This document shows positions 9,252 through 17,520 of a stretch of 64,000 bases of DNA, piece by piece. This DNA is from Zoogloea dura (lineage in GTDB: Bacteria > Pseudomonadota > Gammaproteobacteria > Burkholderiales > Rhodocyclaceae). Under the pieces are notes generated by a model that was given only the letters and a program-made list of their open reading frames with translations, had not been told where the DNA came from and ran no database searches. The position numbers were made by a program, and so were the translations under genes. Numbering within the stretch: position 1 is the stretch's first letter; each line of letters starts with the position of its first letter. The stretch covers positions 301,422 through 365,421 of the forward strand of contig NZ_JABBGA010000003.1 in assembly GCF_012927165.1 (NCBI RefSeq). The letters are read 5' to 3'.

Positions 9252-9686
9252 ATGGCGGGATTCAACATGGTCCGTTTGCAGCGCGCATTGCTGGGGCTGG
9301 GTGCGTTGATTGTGGTCGGTCTATGGACCGCCGAGGAAATCGGCATCCTCCATGTCGCCGCTCCCCAGCAAGGCAGCGCCTCACTGCCGGTGCTGCCGCC
9401 TCCGCCGGGGCTGGTATTGCAGGCCACCATCCCGGCCAGCGGTGCGGCGCCGGGCATGGCCATCCTGGCCGATGGCAACCACCCGCCCGTGCTGGTGCCT
9501 GAAGGCGCGGCCTTCAACGACGATCTGCGCGTCGACCGGGTGCTCAACGACAGGGTTGTCCTGCGTCATCGTGGGCTGGATGCTCCCATGGTCCTCATCG
9601 CCGGCGCCGTGCCGGTACCGGCGATCACGCCTGACGCGGCTCCTCGCCCCTCGCCGGCAGTGCCGGCCGTGCCTCCTGCACGCTGA
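9252..9686 (+). CDS. Orphan GspC-like (type II secretion HR-domain) inner-membrane protein
   Basis: The 144-residue protein has one N-terminal transmembrane segment (about residues 12-28), a Pro-rich linker, and a compact domain (about 52-118). Its pattern LQATIPASG...GMAILADG...VPEGAAF...LRVDRVLNDRVVLRHRG resembles the homology region of GspC, which contacts the secretin. The tail is Ala/Pro-rich. A strong GGGAGTAAGGA ribosome-binding site precedes the ATG. No other type II secretion gene is in the window. The assignment is by pattern only. Confidence 0.5.
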   Translation: MAGFNMVRLQRALLGLGALIVVGLWTAEEIGILHVAAPQQGSASLPVLPPPPGLVLQATIPASGAAPGMAILADGNHPPVLVPEGAAFNDDLRVDRVLNDRVVLRHRGLDAPMVLIAGAVPVPAITPDAAPRPSPAVPAVPPAR

Positions 9687-9784
9687 TCCGTCCGGCATCA
9701 CGGATTTGGAGGCGGGTCGCGCCGATCCGCTTGCGGCGGCGGGCACTGCACCGCACAATTGGCCGTCATCTTCCGGGCCAAGCC

Positions 9785-10429
9785 ATGACCGACCCCGACG
9801 CCCATGCGACCCCTCCCGCCGATCTGCTGGCCTGTCACGACTGTGACCTGCTCCAGACCGAACCTGCGCTTGCGCCGGGCGAGACGGCGCGCTGCGCGCG
9901 GTGCAACGCAATCCTGGCCCGCAATCCGCCGGACAGCCTGGATCGCACCCTGGCGCTGACCTTCACCGCCGCCGTGCTGTACCTGATCGCCAACCTGTAT
10001 CCCCTGGTGGGGCTCGAAATGCAGGGGCGGCGGGTCGAGGTGAGCCTGTTCGAGGCCGTCCATATCCTCTGGCGTGACGGCGTGGAGCCCGTGGCCGCGC
10101 TGGTCTTCGTGACCGCGCAGCTGTTTCCGGTGCTCGAGCTGAGCATGATCCTCGTCGTGCTGCTGCCACTGCGCCTGGGCCGGGTGTCGCCCCGTCTGGC
10201 AACCTTCTTCCGCCTGGTCCGCTCGGTGCAGCCGTGGGGCATGGTCGAGGTCTTCCTGCTGGGCATGCTGGTGTCGCTGGTCAAGCTGTCCCACCTGGCC
10301 ACCGTCATCCTGGGCACGGCCTTCTGGGCCACCGCCGCCCTCATCGTGGTCCTCACCCTGGCGGCCCGCGCCTTCGATACGCGCCTGCTGTGGCAGCTGG
10401 CGCCGGGCGACGAGGGGGCACGGCCTTGA
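9785..10429 (+). CDS. pqiA: Paraquat-inducible protein A, first half (PqiA-like)
   Basis: This is an integral inner-membrane protein of the PqiABC intermembrane lipid-transport system. The start chosen (ATG 9785) gives 214 residues; a TTG at 9731 is possible. It has an N-terminal zinc-ribbon-like pair (CHDC...CARC) and about four hydrophobic segments with the PqiA motifs NLYPLVGLEM and EAVHILWRDGVEPVAALVF. In E. coli PqiA carries two such modules in one chain; here the second module is a separate gene starting at 10426, overlapping this stop. Confidence 0.85.
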   Translation: MTDPDAHATPPADLLACHDCDLLQTEPALAPGETARCARCNAILARNPPDSLDRTLALTFTAAVLYLIANLYPLVGLEMQGRRVEVSLFEAVHILWRDGVEPVAALVFVTAQLFPVLELSMILVVLLPLRLGRVSPRLATFFRLVRSVQPWGMVEVFLLGMLVSLVKLSHLATVILGTAFWATAALIVVLTLAARAFDTRLLWQLAPGDEGARP

Positions 10430-11100
10430 CGCGGCAGGTCACCGCCCGTGAAGCGGGCCTGATGAGCTGCCATGTCTGCGGCCAGCTCGCGCGCAGCCCC
10501 CACGGGGCCGCGCAGCGTCTGCGCTGTCCGCGCTGCGGCGCGCCGCTGCACCTGCGCAAGCCGGCCAGCATCACCACCACCTGGGCCTTGCTGCTGGCGT
10601 CGGCGCTGCTCTACATCCCCGCCAACCTGCTGCCGATGATGACCACCGCGTCCCTGACCGGCAGCCAGGAGGACACCATCCTGAGCGGGGTGGTCTTCCT
10701 GTGGGAGTCCGGTTCCTGGCCCCTCGCCCTGGTGGTCTTCTTTGCCAGCGTGATGGTGCCGCTGCTCAAGATCTTCGCCCTGAGCTACCTGACCGCATCG
10801 GTGCAGAGCCGGTCCCGCCGCGGCCTCCTGCAGCGGGCGCGGCTCTATCGGCTGGTCGAGTTTGTCGGGCGCTGGTCCATGCTCGACATCTACGTCATCA
10901 CCATCCTGGTCGCCCTGGTCCAGTTCCAGGGGCTGGCCACCATCCAGGCGGGGCCCGCCGCCGTTGCCTTCGGGGCGGTGGTGGTGCTGACCATGTTTGC
11001 GGCCATGAGCTTCGACCCCCGCCTGATCTGGGACCCCCTTTCCGATCCCGTCGACGGCGATCCCGTCGACCCCGCACCCGAACGGCCTGCCCATGACTGA
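10426..11100 (+). CDS. pqiA2: Paraquat-inducible protein A, second half (PqiA-like)
   Basis: This is the second PqiA module, 224 residues from a TTG start that overlaps the preceding stop codon (TTGA). An ATG twelve codons later is the alternative. It has a zinc-ribbon-like CHVC...CPRC and about four transmembrane segments with IPANLLPMMT and DTILSGVVFLWESGSWPLALVVFFASVMVPLLK split over the family region. The C-terminal tail has an Asp/Pro repeat. It overlaps pqiB by 8 nt. Confidence 0.85.
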   Translation: MTRQVTAREAGLMSCHVCGQLARSPHGAAQRLRCPRCGAPLHLRKPASITTTWALLLASALLYIPANLLPMMTTASLTGSQEDTILSGVVFLWESGSWPLALVVFFASVMVPLLKIFALSYLTASVQSRSRRGLLQRARLYRLVEFVGRWSMLDIYVITILVALVQFQGLATIQAGPAAVAFGAVVVLTMFAAMSFDPRLIWDPLSDPVDGDPVDPAPERPAHD

Positions 11101-12751
11101 TCCCGCTCCGTCCGCCATCCCTGTCGCCACCGTGGAGGCACACCGTCGTTTCCGCATTCCGCTGGTATGGATCATTCCCCTGGTGGCGGCCCTGATCGGG
11201 CTCTTCCTGGCGGCGCGCAGTTATTATGAGCAGGGCCCCACCATCAGCATCGTGTTCCGCACCGGGGTCGGCCTCGAGCCGGGCAAGACCCGCATCAAGT
11301 ACAAGGACGTGGATGTCGGTCAGATCGCCTCGGTGGCGTTGGCCGAAGACGGCAGCCATGTGGTGGCCACCGCCCGCCTGGCCAAGGAGGCGACCCGCCT
11401 GCTGGTCGATGACACCCGCTTCTGGGTGGTCAGCGCGCGGGTCTCGGGGAGTTCGGTGTCGGGCCTCGAAACCCTGCTGTCGGGCGCCTACGTGGGCATG
11501 GATGCAGGCAAGTCGGAGGAGCCCCGGCGCAGGTTCCTGGCGCTTACGGAGGCGCCGGTGGTGACCTTCGACATACCGGGCCGTCATTTCAGCCTGGAGG
11601 CGGAATCCCTGGGGTCGATCGGCGTGGGGACGCCCATCTATTACCGGCGCATCGAGGCGGGCCAGGTCACGGGTTTCAAGCTCGACGAGAAGGGCAAGCA
11701 CCTGGACATCCGGATCTTCATCAAGGCGCCCTACGACCGTTTCGTGACTGCCGACACCCGCTTCTGGAACGCCAGCGGCGTGGATGTGAAGCTGGGCGCG
11801 GAGGGCATCCAGGTCAATACCGAGTCCGTCACCTCGATCCTGGCCGGCGGGCTGGCCTTCCAGACCCCCGACAACAGCGTCGACGAGCCGGCTCCCGCCG
11901 AGCACGTGTTCCCGCTGCTGCGCAACCGTGACGAGGCCCTCAAGCAGCCCAGCAGCGTGCGCCAGCTTTACCTGCTGCGCTTCTCGGAGAGCGTGCGCGG
12001 GCTGTCGCCCGGTGCGCCGGTGGATTTCCGGGGGATCCAGCTGGGTGAGGTCGTCGCCGTTCATCCCGACATCGGGAGCGGGGCCGGCGATCTGGGCATG
12101 GTGGTCGAGGTCGCCATCTTTCCTGGGCGTATGCAGGCGCGTCCGGATGCCGGCAAGCCCACCTTCTTCGGCAAGGATTACCGCGACAAGGACTTCCGCA
12201 GTTTCATCGATCGCCTGATCACCCGCGGCATGCGGGCCCAGTTGCGCAACGGCAACCTGGTCACCGGCCAGCTCTACGTGGCCTTCGACTTCTTTCCGGC
12301 GGCCAAGGGCGGCAAGGCCGACTGGAACACCCAGCCGCCCAGCCTGCCGACCCAGCGGGGCAGCCTGGACGAGCTGCAGACGGCGCTCCTGCGCATTGTC
12401 GAAAAGCTCGACAAGCTGCCCCTCGACGAGATCGGCCAGGACACCCGCAAGGCCATCGTCGGGCTGGGCCGCACCATCGACGAGCTGGAAAGCCTGGTCA
12501 AGCGCATCGACAACCTGGTCGGCAGCGATGTCCGCGACACCCTCGGCGGGGTGCGCGAGACCCTCGCCGAGGCCCGCACGGTGATTGCCGACTCACGCAA
12601 GCTGGTGGCCAGCGATGCGCCCCTGCAGCAGGATCTGCGGGCGACGCTGCAGGAGGTGTCGCGCACGGCCCAGGCCATGCGCCACCTGGCCGACAGCCTG
12701 GACCGCCATCCCGAAGCCCTGCTGCGCGGCAAACCCGAGGACAAGCCATGA
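11093..12751 (+). CDS. pqiB: MCE-domain intermembrane transport protein PqiB
   Basis: PqiB forms a stacked-ring tunnel across the periplasm for lipid movement. The 552-residue protein has one N-terminal membrane anchor (about residues 24-42) and three MCE domains (about 45-135, 160-225 and 280-400, each with the G-x-x-V/I-x-Y/F-x-G pattern such as TPIYYRRIEAGQVTGF), followed by a long helical region of the kind that forms the needle. It lies in a pqiA-pqiA2-pqiB-pqiC operon with overlaps at each junction. Confidence 0.93.
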   Translation: MTDPAPSAIPVATVEAHRRFRIPLVWIIPLVAALIGLFLAARSYYEQGPTISIVFRTGVGLEPGKTRIKYKDVDVGQIASVALAEDGSHVVATARLAKEATRLLVDDTRFWVVSARVSGSSVSGLETLLSGAYVGMDAGKSEEPRRRFLALTEAPVVTFDIPGRHFSLEAESLGSIGVGTPIYYRRIEAGQVTGFKLDEKGKHLDIRIFIKAPYDRFVTADTRFWNASGVDVKLGAEGIQVNTESVTSILAGGLAFQTPDNSVDEPAPAEHVFPLLRNRDEALKQPSSVRQLYLLRFSESVRGLSPGAPVDFRGIQLGEVVAVHPDIGSGAGDLGMVVEVAIFPGRMQARPDAGKPTFFGKDYRDKDFRSFIDRLITRGMRAQLRNGNLVTGQLYVAFDFFPAAKGGKADWNTQPPSLPTQRGSLDELQTALLRIVEKLDKLPLDEIGQDTRKAIVGLGRTIDELESLVKRIDNLVGSDVRDTLGGVRETLAEARTVIADSRKLVASDAPLQQDLRATLQEVSRTAQAMRHLADSLDRHPEALLRGKPEDKP

Positions 12752-13308
12752 GAGCCTTCCCCCTGATCCTGAGCGCCTGCCTGCTGGCGGCCTGCGGCAC
12801 GACGCCGGCCGTGCGTTACTACACCCTGGGCTCGGAAGGGCCGGCCGGGGCCGCCGCGCCAGCGTCCGGGCCGAGCCTGGTGGTGGGGCCGGTAGGTGTG
12901 CCCGCGGCCATCGACCGGCTCCTGATCGTGCGCCAGGTGGATGGGGTGCGGGCCGAGGTGGCGGAGGGCCACCGCTGGGCCGCGCCCCTCAAGACCGAGA
13001 TTGCCCGCCGGGTCGCTGTCGAGCTGGCCCGCAGCACGGGCAACGGCCGCATCGTCGCGTGGCCCCAGGGCAGCATCGTCGAGCCGGACATGACCCTGCC
13101 CATCGACGTGCAGCGCTTCGAGGCCGAGGGCTTCGAGCGGGTCACCCTGGAAGCCGTATGGACGCTGCGCAAGGCGGGGAAGGATCTGGCCAGCGGGCGC
13201 TTCGCGGCCACCGAGAGCGTCACCCAGCCCGGCTGGGACGGGCTCGCCGCCGCCCACGGGCGCCTGGTGACGGCCTTGGCGCGGGATGTGGCCCGCGCCA
13301 TTCCCTAG
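12748..13308 (+). CDS. pqiC: Outer-membrane lipoprotein PqiC (ABC-type transport auxiliary)
   Basis: The 186-residue protein has a lipoprotein signal with lipobox LAAC (Cys16), followed by the family segment VRYYTLG. PqiC is the outer-membrane partner of PqiB. The start overlaps the pqiB stop (ATGA), so it is translationally coupled. The gene ends 14 nt from the convergent cytochrome gene; no intrinsic terminator with a T run is visible there. Confidence 0.9.
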   Translation: MRAFPLILSACLLAACGTTPAVRYYTLGSEGPAGAAAPASGPSLVVGPVGVPAAIDRLLIVRQVDGVRAEVAEGHRWAAPLKTEIARRVAVELARSTGNGRIVAWPQGSIVEPDMTLPIDVQRFEAEGFERVTLEAVWTLRKAGKDLASGRFAATESVTQPGWDGLAAAHGRLVTALARDVARAIP

Positions 13309-13322
13309 CGGCGCCGCGCGGC

Positions 13323-13802
13323 TCAGTACCAGCTGGCGTCGTCGTCGTCGGCCGCTTTGCGGGCGGTGGCCTTCACACGGACGGCTTCTTCCCGCAGGAA
13401 GGTGACGATCTGCCAGATCTCCTCCTCGCTGAGGGCCAGGCCGAAGGAGCCCATCTGGGTGTTGGGGCGCCCCTTGGAGATCGTGTCGAACATGAACCTG
13501 TCGCTGTTGGGGCCGCCGGGTGCCCACGCGCCGCGTACGAGTTGCGGGCATTTGCCGCCGTGTCCGCGTGTGTTGTGGCACTGCTGGCAGTTGCGGCCGA
13601 ACAATTCCTCGCCCTTGCGGGCGGCTGCCACGTTGCCGGCGAGGGGGTTGGCCGATGTTGCGGCGGGGCCACCACCGGCGGGTGTCACACCAAAGCCATG
13701 GGCGAGGCCGCTCAGTCCGAGGATGAGGCAGGTGCCGATGGCGAGGGCCCGGCGCCGTGCGGCGCGGGGGTGGGAGGAGCAGGGGAGGGTGGGCTCTTTC
13801 AT
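13323..13802 (-). CDS. Periplasmic c-type cytochrome (XoxG-like electron acceptor)
   Basis: The 159-residue protein has a signal peptide (about residues 1-36), a heme-binding CQQCH (Cys72-His76), and a likely axial Met in QMGSFG. It ends in an Asp run followed by a C-terminal Trp-Tyr. It is the third gene of a unit with a PQQ alcohol dehydrogenase and a periplasmic binding protein, the arrangement seen in xoxFJG-type clusters where the cytochrome takes electrons from the dehydrogenase. The start ATG at 13802 was chosen because the signal peptide begins there. Confidence 0.85.
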   Translation of the reverse strand: MKEPTLPCSSHPRAARRRALAIGTCLILGLSGLAHGFGVTPAGGGPAATSANPLAGNVAAARKGEELFGRNCQQCHNTRGHGGKCPQLVRGAWAPGGPNSDRFMFDTISKGRPNTQMGSFGLALSEEEIWQIVTFLREEAVRVKATARKAADDDDASWY

Positions 13803-13843
13803 GGTCTTCTGGTGAGGCTCTCGTTGGAGGGTTCCGGCAGGTG

Positions 13844-14632
13844 TCACGGTGCGAGGCCGTGGGTCTGCAGGATGGAGGCAAGGCTGCCGTCGGTCCGCAG
13901 GTGGGCCAGGGCGGCGTTGACCCGGGCCAGCAGGGCCGGGTCCTTGCGCGGCAGCGCAAGAACGAAACGGGTCCGGCTGGCGCCAGGCAGCTGAATGCCG
14001 TTTGCGGTGGGGGCCTTCCCCTGCAGGCGTGCGCGGGCAAGGGCCGGCTGCCACAGCACGGCGGCATCCACGCTGCCCTCCGCGAGGGCGGCCAGCAGCG
14101 CCTCGTTGCTGCCATGGGGTACCCGCCGCAGCTGTTGCTGGAACAGGTAGAGGTCGGCCGGTGTGGCCGTCACCACGCCGATCCGGTTGAGCCGGCGCGC
14201 TTCGTCGAGGCTGCGCAGGCTGCCATGGGCGGCGATCAGGACGTAGCCGGTTTCCAGGTAGCCGTCGCTGGCCATCAGGTTTTTTTCGGTGAGGTCCTCA
14301 TTGGGGCCGCCGCTTTCGGGGATGCCGGCAAACAGGCTGCAGGCGCCGCCGCCGAGCTGCTGTCCGAGGGCCTTGCCGAGACCACCCCGGTTCGGGATGG
14401 TCACCCACACCAGGCGGATCTCCCGGCCGAGTTGCCGGCCGATTGCGCGGGCCAGCTCGGCATCGAGGCCGCCATCGGGCAGGCTGCTCGCCGAGAACGG
14501 TGGGTTGGCATCGGCGAGGCAGACGGTCAGCGGGCCCTCGGTCTGTTCTGCCGGGAGGGGCGCACTGCCGGCGGGGTGGCTGTGGGCCAGCACCGCCAGC
14601 AGCGCGCCGAGAAGGCGCGTACGCGTTGTCAT
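13844..14632 (-). CDS. Periplasmic substrate-binding-like protein (XoxJ/MxaJ-like)
   Basis: The 262-residue protein has a signal peptide (ends near AGSAPLP) and the family 3 solute-binding fold, with PLTVCLADANPPFS at the first strand and DGGLDAELARAIGRQLGR. No ABC transporter genes are nearby. In methanol-dehydrogenase clusters the MxaJ/XoxJ protein sits between the dehydrogenase and the cytochrome and is thought to help activate the enzyme. The order here is the same, so this role is inferred. A GGAG ribosome-binding site lies 8 nt before the ATG. Confidence 0.82.
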   Translation of the reverse strand: MTTRTRLLGALLAVLAHSHPAGSAPLPAEQTEGPLTVCLADANPPFSASSLPDGGLDAELARAIGRQLGREIRLVWVTIPNRGGLGKALGQQLGGGACSLFAGIPESGGPNEDLTEKNLMASDGYLETGYVLIAAHGSLRSLDEARRLNRIGVVTATPADLYLFQQQLRRVPHGSNEALLAALAEGSVDAAVLWQPALARARLQGKAPTANGIQLPGASRTRFVLALPRKDPALLARVNAALAHLRTDGSLASILQTHGLAP

Positions 14633-14692
14633 GGGGGAGCTCCACGGGCGCAGCAGCGTGTGCTGGTTGGCTGCCACGCCCGCTGCTAGGGG

Positions 14693-16447
14693 TCAGCGAT
14701 ACTGGGGGGCGAGGGCGAAGACCATCATGCCGCCGCCCCGGTTCTGGTGCTTGAACAGCTCGCCATACACCAGCGGCCACAGGCTGCCGCCACCGGGGCC
14801 GTACACGATCGCCACGTACTGCTGGCCATTCACGTTGAAGGTCGTCGGGTTGCCATGGATGCCGGTGCCCACGTTGAAGCGCCACAGGGTTTCACCCGTG
14901 TCGTCGCGCATCGCCGAGAAGTAGCCTTCAGCGTCGCCGGAGAAGACCAGCCCGCCGGCGGTGGCGAGCAGGCCGCTGGTGGCGGGGGTGCTCTGCGGGC
15001 GCGTCCACGCCAGCTTGCCGGTGGTGGCATCAAACGCCTTCACGCCACCGGTGTAGGGGTTGGCCTTGAGGACCTTGGATGACAGGAACCACTCACCCTG
15101 CTTCCATTCCATCTTTTTGGCCTGGATATCCATCGAGCTGTCGATATAGGGCACGTAGAGCAGCTTGGTCAGCGGGCTGTAGGCAGCCGGGTGCCATTCC
15201 TTGCCACCGTCGAGGATGGGCGCCACGTCGGTGGCAACCTTGTCGTAGCCGGGCACCTTGTCCGGATTGACGATCGGGCGACAGTTGCCCTGGAAGCCGG
15301 TGACCCAATTCACCCGGGCGATCGGTACCACCCAGTTGCATTTGCCGGTATCCCGGTTGATGGAATAGACATGGCCGTTGCGGTCGGCGTGCAGCCACAC
15401 CTTGCGCCCCTGTTCGTCGTCTACCAGGATGGTCTCGTTGTTGCCGTCGTAATCCCAGGAGTCGTTGGGGGTGTATTGGAAATGGTGCTTGATCTTGCCG
15501 GTGTCGGCGTCGAGGGCCAGCGTGGAGTTGCTGTAGAGGTTGTCGCCGGCGCGTACGCGCGGGTCGAAGTCCGGTGAAGGATTGCCGACGCCCCAGAAGA
15601 TGGTCTTGGTCCTGGGGTCATAGTTGCCGGTCAGCCAGGCAGAGGCACCACCGGTCTTCCAGGAGTCGTTGGCCCAGGTCCTGGCCACCGGGTCCCTGGC
15701 ATCGGTGGGGCGGGTGGTGGTCTGCCAGACGATCTTGCCTGTGTCCGGGTTGAGGGCGGTGATCTTGCCGACGTTGCCACCGACATCCGAGCCGGAGTTG
15801 CCGACCACGATCATGCCGTTGGCGACCAGCGGCATGGACGTGTAGATCTCGCCGGTGCGGTAGTCGCCGAGCTGTACGTCCCAGACGACGCGGCCGGTCG
15901 TGTTGTCGAGGGCGACGACGTGGCTGTCGAGGGTGGCCATGTAGACCATGTTCTTGAACACCGCGACGCCCCGGTTCACCGCCTCGCAGCACAGACGCGG
16001 GCCCAGGTCGCCGGGTAGCGGGTGCTCGTACTTCCAGAGCATGCGGCCGCTTTCTCCATCCAGGGAGAAGACCTTGTTCTGGCTGGCCGTCACGTAGACA
16101 CGGCCGTTGACGACCGTGGTCTGGCTGTCCTGCGCATCATTCACGCCGAAGGACAGGTTCCACTTGGGAACCAGCCGCACTGCGTTGTCCCGGGTGATCT
16201 GCCGCAGCTGGCTGAAGCGGGTGGCCTGGTAGTCCTTGCCGTAGTGCAGCCAGTTGTTGGCGTCCTTGTCCGCGTGGATCAGCATGTCTTCGGAAACATA
16301 GTTCGGCCGCCACTTGAAACTGGCTTCCAGGACGTCGACACCGAGAGGAGGTTCCGGGTCGGCGGCCGGAGTGTTGTCGGCCGCCAGGGCATTGGTGGCG
16401 AACAGGATCGCCAGCAAAGACCCGGAGATGCGCTGGGTTTTCATCAT
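14693..16447 (-). CDS. PQQ-dependent alcohol dehydrogenase with lanthanide-type DYD motif
   Basis: This is a periplasmic quinoprotein that oxidises alcohols with PQQ. From ATG 16447 (GGGAG seven bases upstream) it has 584 residues. It has a signal peptide (about 1-22), the vicinal disulfide pair Cys153-Cys154 (RLCCEAVNRG), the GNPSPDF segment near 289 and the active-site WDYDGNNE at 331-338. In methanol dehydrogenases DYA marks calcium enzymes and DYD marks lanthanide enzymes (XoxF, ExaF/PedH). The GDNLYSNSTLALD segment looks more like the ethanol-type or Mdh2 branch than classic XoxF, so the substrate is uncertain. The calcium-type mxa accessory genes are absent in this window. Confidence 0.9.
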   Translation of the reverse strand: MMKTQRISGSLLAILFATNALAADNTPAADPEPPLGVDVLEASFKWRPNYVSEDMLIHADKDANNWLHYGKDYQATRFSQLRQITRDNAVRLVPKWNLSFGVNDAQDSQTTVVNGRVYVTASQNKVFSLDGESGRMLWKYEHPLPGDLGPRLCCEAVNRGVAVFKNMVYMATLDSHVVALDNTTGRVVWDVQLGDYRTGEIYTSMPLVANGMIVVGNSGSDVGGNVGKITALNPDTGKIVWQTTTRPTDARDPVARTWANDSWKTGGASAWLTGNYDPRTKTIFWGVGNPSPDFDPRVRAGDNLYSNSTLALDADTGKIKHHFQYTPNDSWDYDGNNETILVDDEQGRKVWLHADRNGHVYSINRDTGKCNWVVPIARVNWVTGFQGNCRPIVNPDKVPGYDKVATDVAPILDGGKEWHPAAYSPLTKLLYVPYIDSSMDIQAKKMEWKQGEWFLSSKVLKANPYTGGVKAFDATTGKLAWTRPQSTPATSGLLATAGGLVFSGDAEGYFSAMRDDTGETLWRFNVGTGIHGNPTTFNVNGQQYVAIVYGPGGGSLWPLVYGELFKHQNRGGGMMVFALAPQYR

Positions 16448-16533
16448 TTTTTTGTCTCCCGCATTGAGCGTGGTGTGGTGGATGTGGTCGTCGGACAGGA
16501 CAGGGCTGCGTCGGACAGGGCCACACTCACCGC

Positions 16534-16550
16534 TAGCCATCTTTGTGCCA
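16534..16550 (-). promoter_or_regulatory. Sigma-54 (-24/-12) promoter of the PQQ dehydrogenase unit
   Basis: On the minus strand the sequence reads TGGCAC-AAAGA-TGGCTA. The -24 element is perfect and the -12 element has the invariant GC at exactly the right distance, with one mismatch to TTGC. This places transcription start near 16524 and gives a leader of about 76 nt. The upstream paired dyads (16604-16660) fit the enhancer position expected for a sigma-54 activator. Confidence 0.65.
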
Positions 16551-16603
16551 GACGGGAAAGTTCATTCTAAACAGGGGTTTGTGATCGAACGGCGGGGGGC
16601 GGA

Positions 16604-16660
16604 TGAGACAGGTCTCTCAGTCCGGGAGTTTCGATCGAGACGGGCGAGACAGCTGTCTCA
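16604..16660. promoter_or_regulatory. Two dyad sites, likely enhancer for a sigma-54 activator
   Basis: Two 16-bp sites, TGAGACAGGTCTCTCA (16604-16619) and CGAGACAGCTGTCTCA (16645-16660), match each other at 13 positions. The second holds a perfect 14-bp palindrome. They are 41 bp apart, about four helical turns, and centred near -87 and -129 from the predicted start of the PQQ dehydrogenase transcript. The rest of the 358-nt intergenic stretch (16448-16805) shows no gene. No sigma-54 activator gene is in the window. Confidence 0.65.
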
Positions 16661-16805
16661 ATGTGGAATGGCCTCTTCAAGGGAGGCGGAGGGGCGCTGG
16701 GGCCGGTTCAGCTTCGGTCGAGGCTGTCCTGGCAGGTTCGCCGGCCAGATCGCCGGGGCCGCGGCATGAGTGGCAGGGCGAGTGCGTCGGGCGTGCGTTG
16801 GGGCG

Positions 16806-17438
16806 TCAGTCCTGCGCCGGCTTTTTGGGGGCCCGGCTGCGCGGGGTCGCCTTGGGGTGTTTGACCCGTCCCAGGCGCCGCCGGATCTCGTCTGAATCCA
16901 TCCACAGGTCGCTGCCCTGCAGGATGTGGGCAATGTCGGTGGGGCTCAGGAAGGGCGTGCACAGGCGGGTGGTGACCTTTTCGAACCAGGTGCCCAGGGC
17001 ATGCACCTCCGCCAGCTGCTCGCTGCCCTTGCCGGCGAAGCTGCTCGAATAGGTGTGGAACATCAGCTGGCAGTTGTCATGCACGATCAGCTCGTCGCCC
17101 GACAGGAAGATGAAGGCGGCCATCGAGTAGGCCCGGGCTTCGAGCACCGTCACCACCTGGGCATCGGAGGCCAGGATGTTGTTGATGATCTGCAGCCCGG
17201 TGTTGAAGTCGCCGCCCGGCGAATTGATGTGCAGGTAGATCAGATCGGTCTCTGCCGCCGTGCGCAGGGTGTAGAAGAGCTCGGTGTAGAACTGGGGCGC
17301 CTGGATCTCCCCGCACAGGTAATACGACACCTGGTGGATGGGCATGTGGCGCTCGTAGCGCACCAGCCCGCCGAAGGGCTCCTCCTCGTCTTCTTCCGGT
17401 TGCGCGACCCGGCCGAGGCCCGTCTTGTGTTCAACCAT
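16806..17438 (-). CDS. ClpP-like serine peptidase
   Basis: The 210-residue cytoplasmic protein (ATG 17438) has the ClpP/crotonase fold: HINSPGGDFNTGLQI for the oxyanion region, the nucleophile in ARAYSMAAF (Ser105) and the catalytic His in LMFHTYSS (His128). The N-terminus has an acidic run (EEDEEE, residues 15-20) and the C-terminus is basic. It differs from housekeeping ClpP and resembles the ClpP-like or phage-type group. There is no Clp ATPase beside it. It may still be a Clp partner; the substrate is unknown. Confidence 0.75.
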   Translation of the reverse strand: MVEHKTGLGRVAQPEEDEEEPFGGLVRYERHMPIHQVSYYLCGEIQAPQFYTELFYTLRTAAETDLIYLHINSPGGDFNTGLQIINNILASDAQVVTVLEARAYSMAAFIFLSGDELIVHDNCQLMFHTYSSSFAGKGSEQLAEVHALGTWFEKVTTRLCTPFLSPTDIAHILQGSDLWMDSDEIRRRLGRVKHPKATPRSRAPKKPAQD

Positions 17439-17520
17439 GCTGCTCTCCCCGTTCTGCTGCAGACGCGGCCAGTATGCGTCCGGGACGCGCGACGCGGCAA
17501 GGCGGGGAGAAGGCCTCATT

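Noticed and set aside
13309..13322. Intrinsic terminator between pqiC and the cytochrome gene
   Set aside because: GC-rich palindromic bases are present but the space is only 14 nt and there is no T run.
12274..14115. Minus-strand frame of 613 codons over pqiB, pqiC and the cytochrome region
   Set aside because: It crosses genes in both directions and reads as Arg/Pro-rich noise; real genes are supported in other frames.
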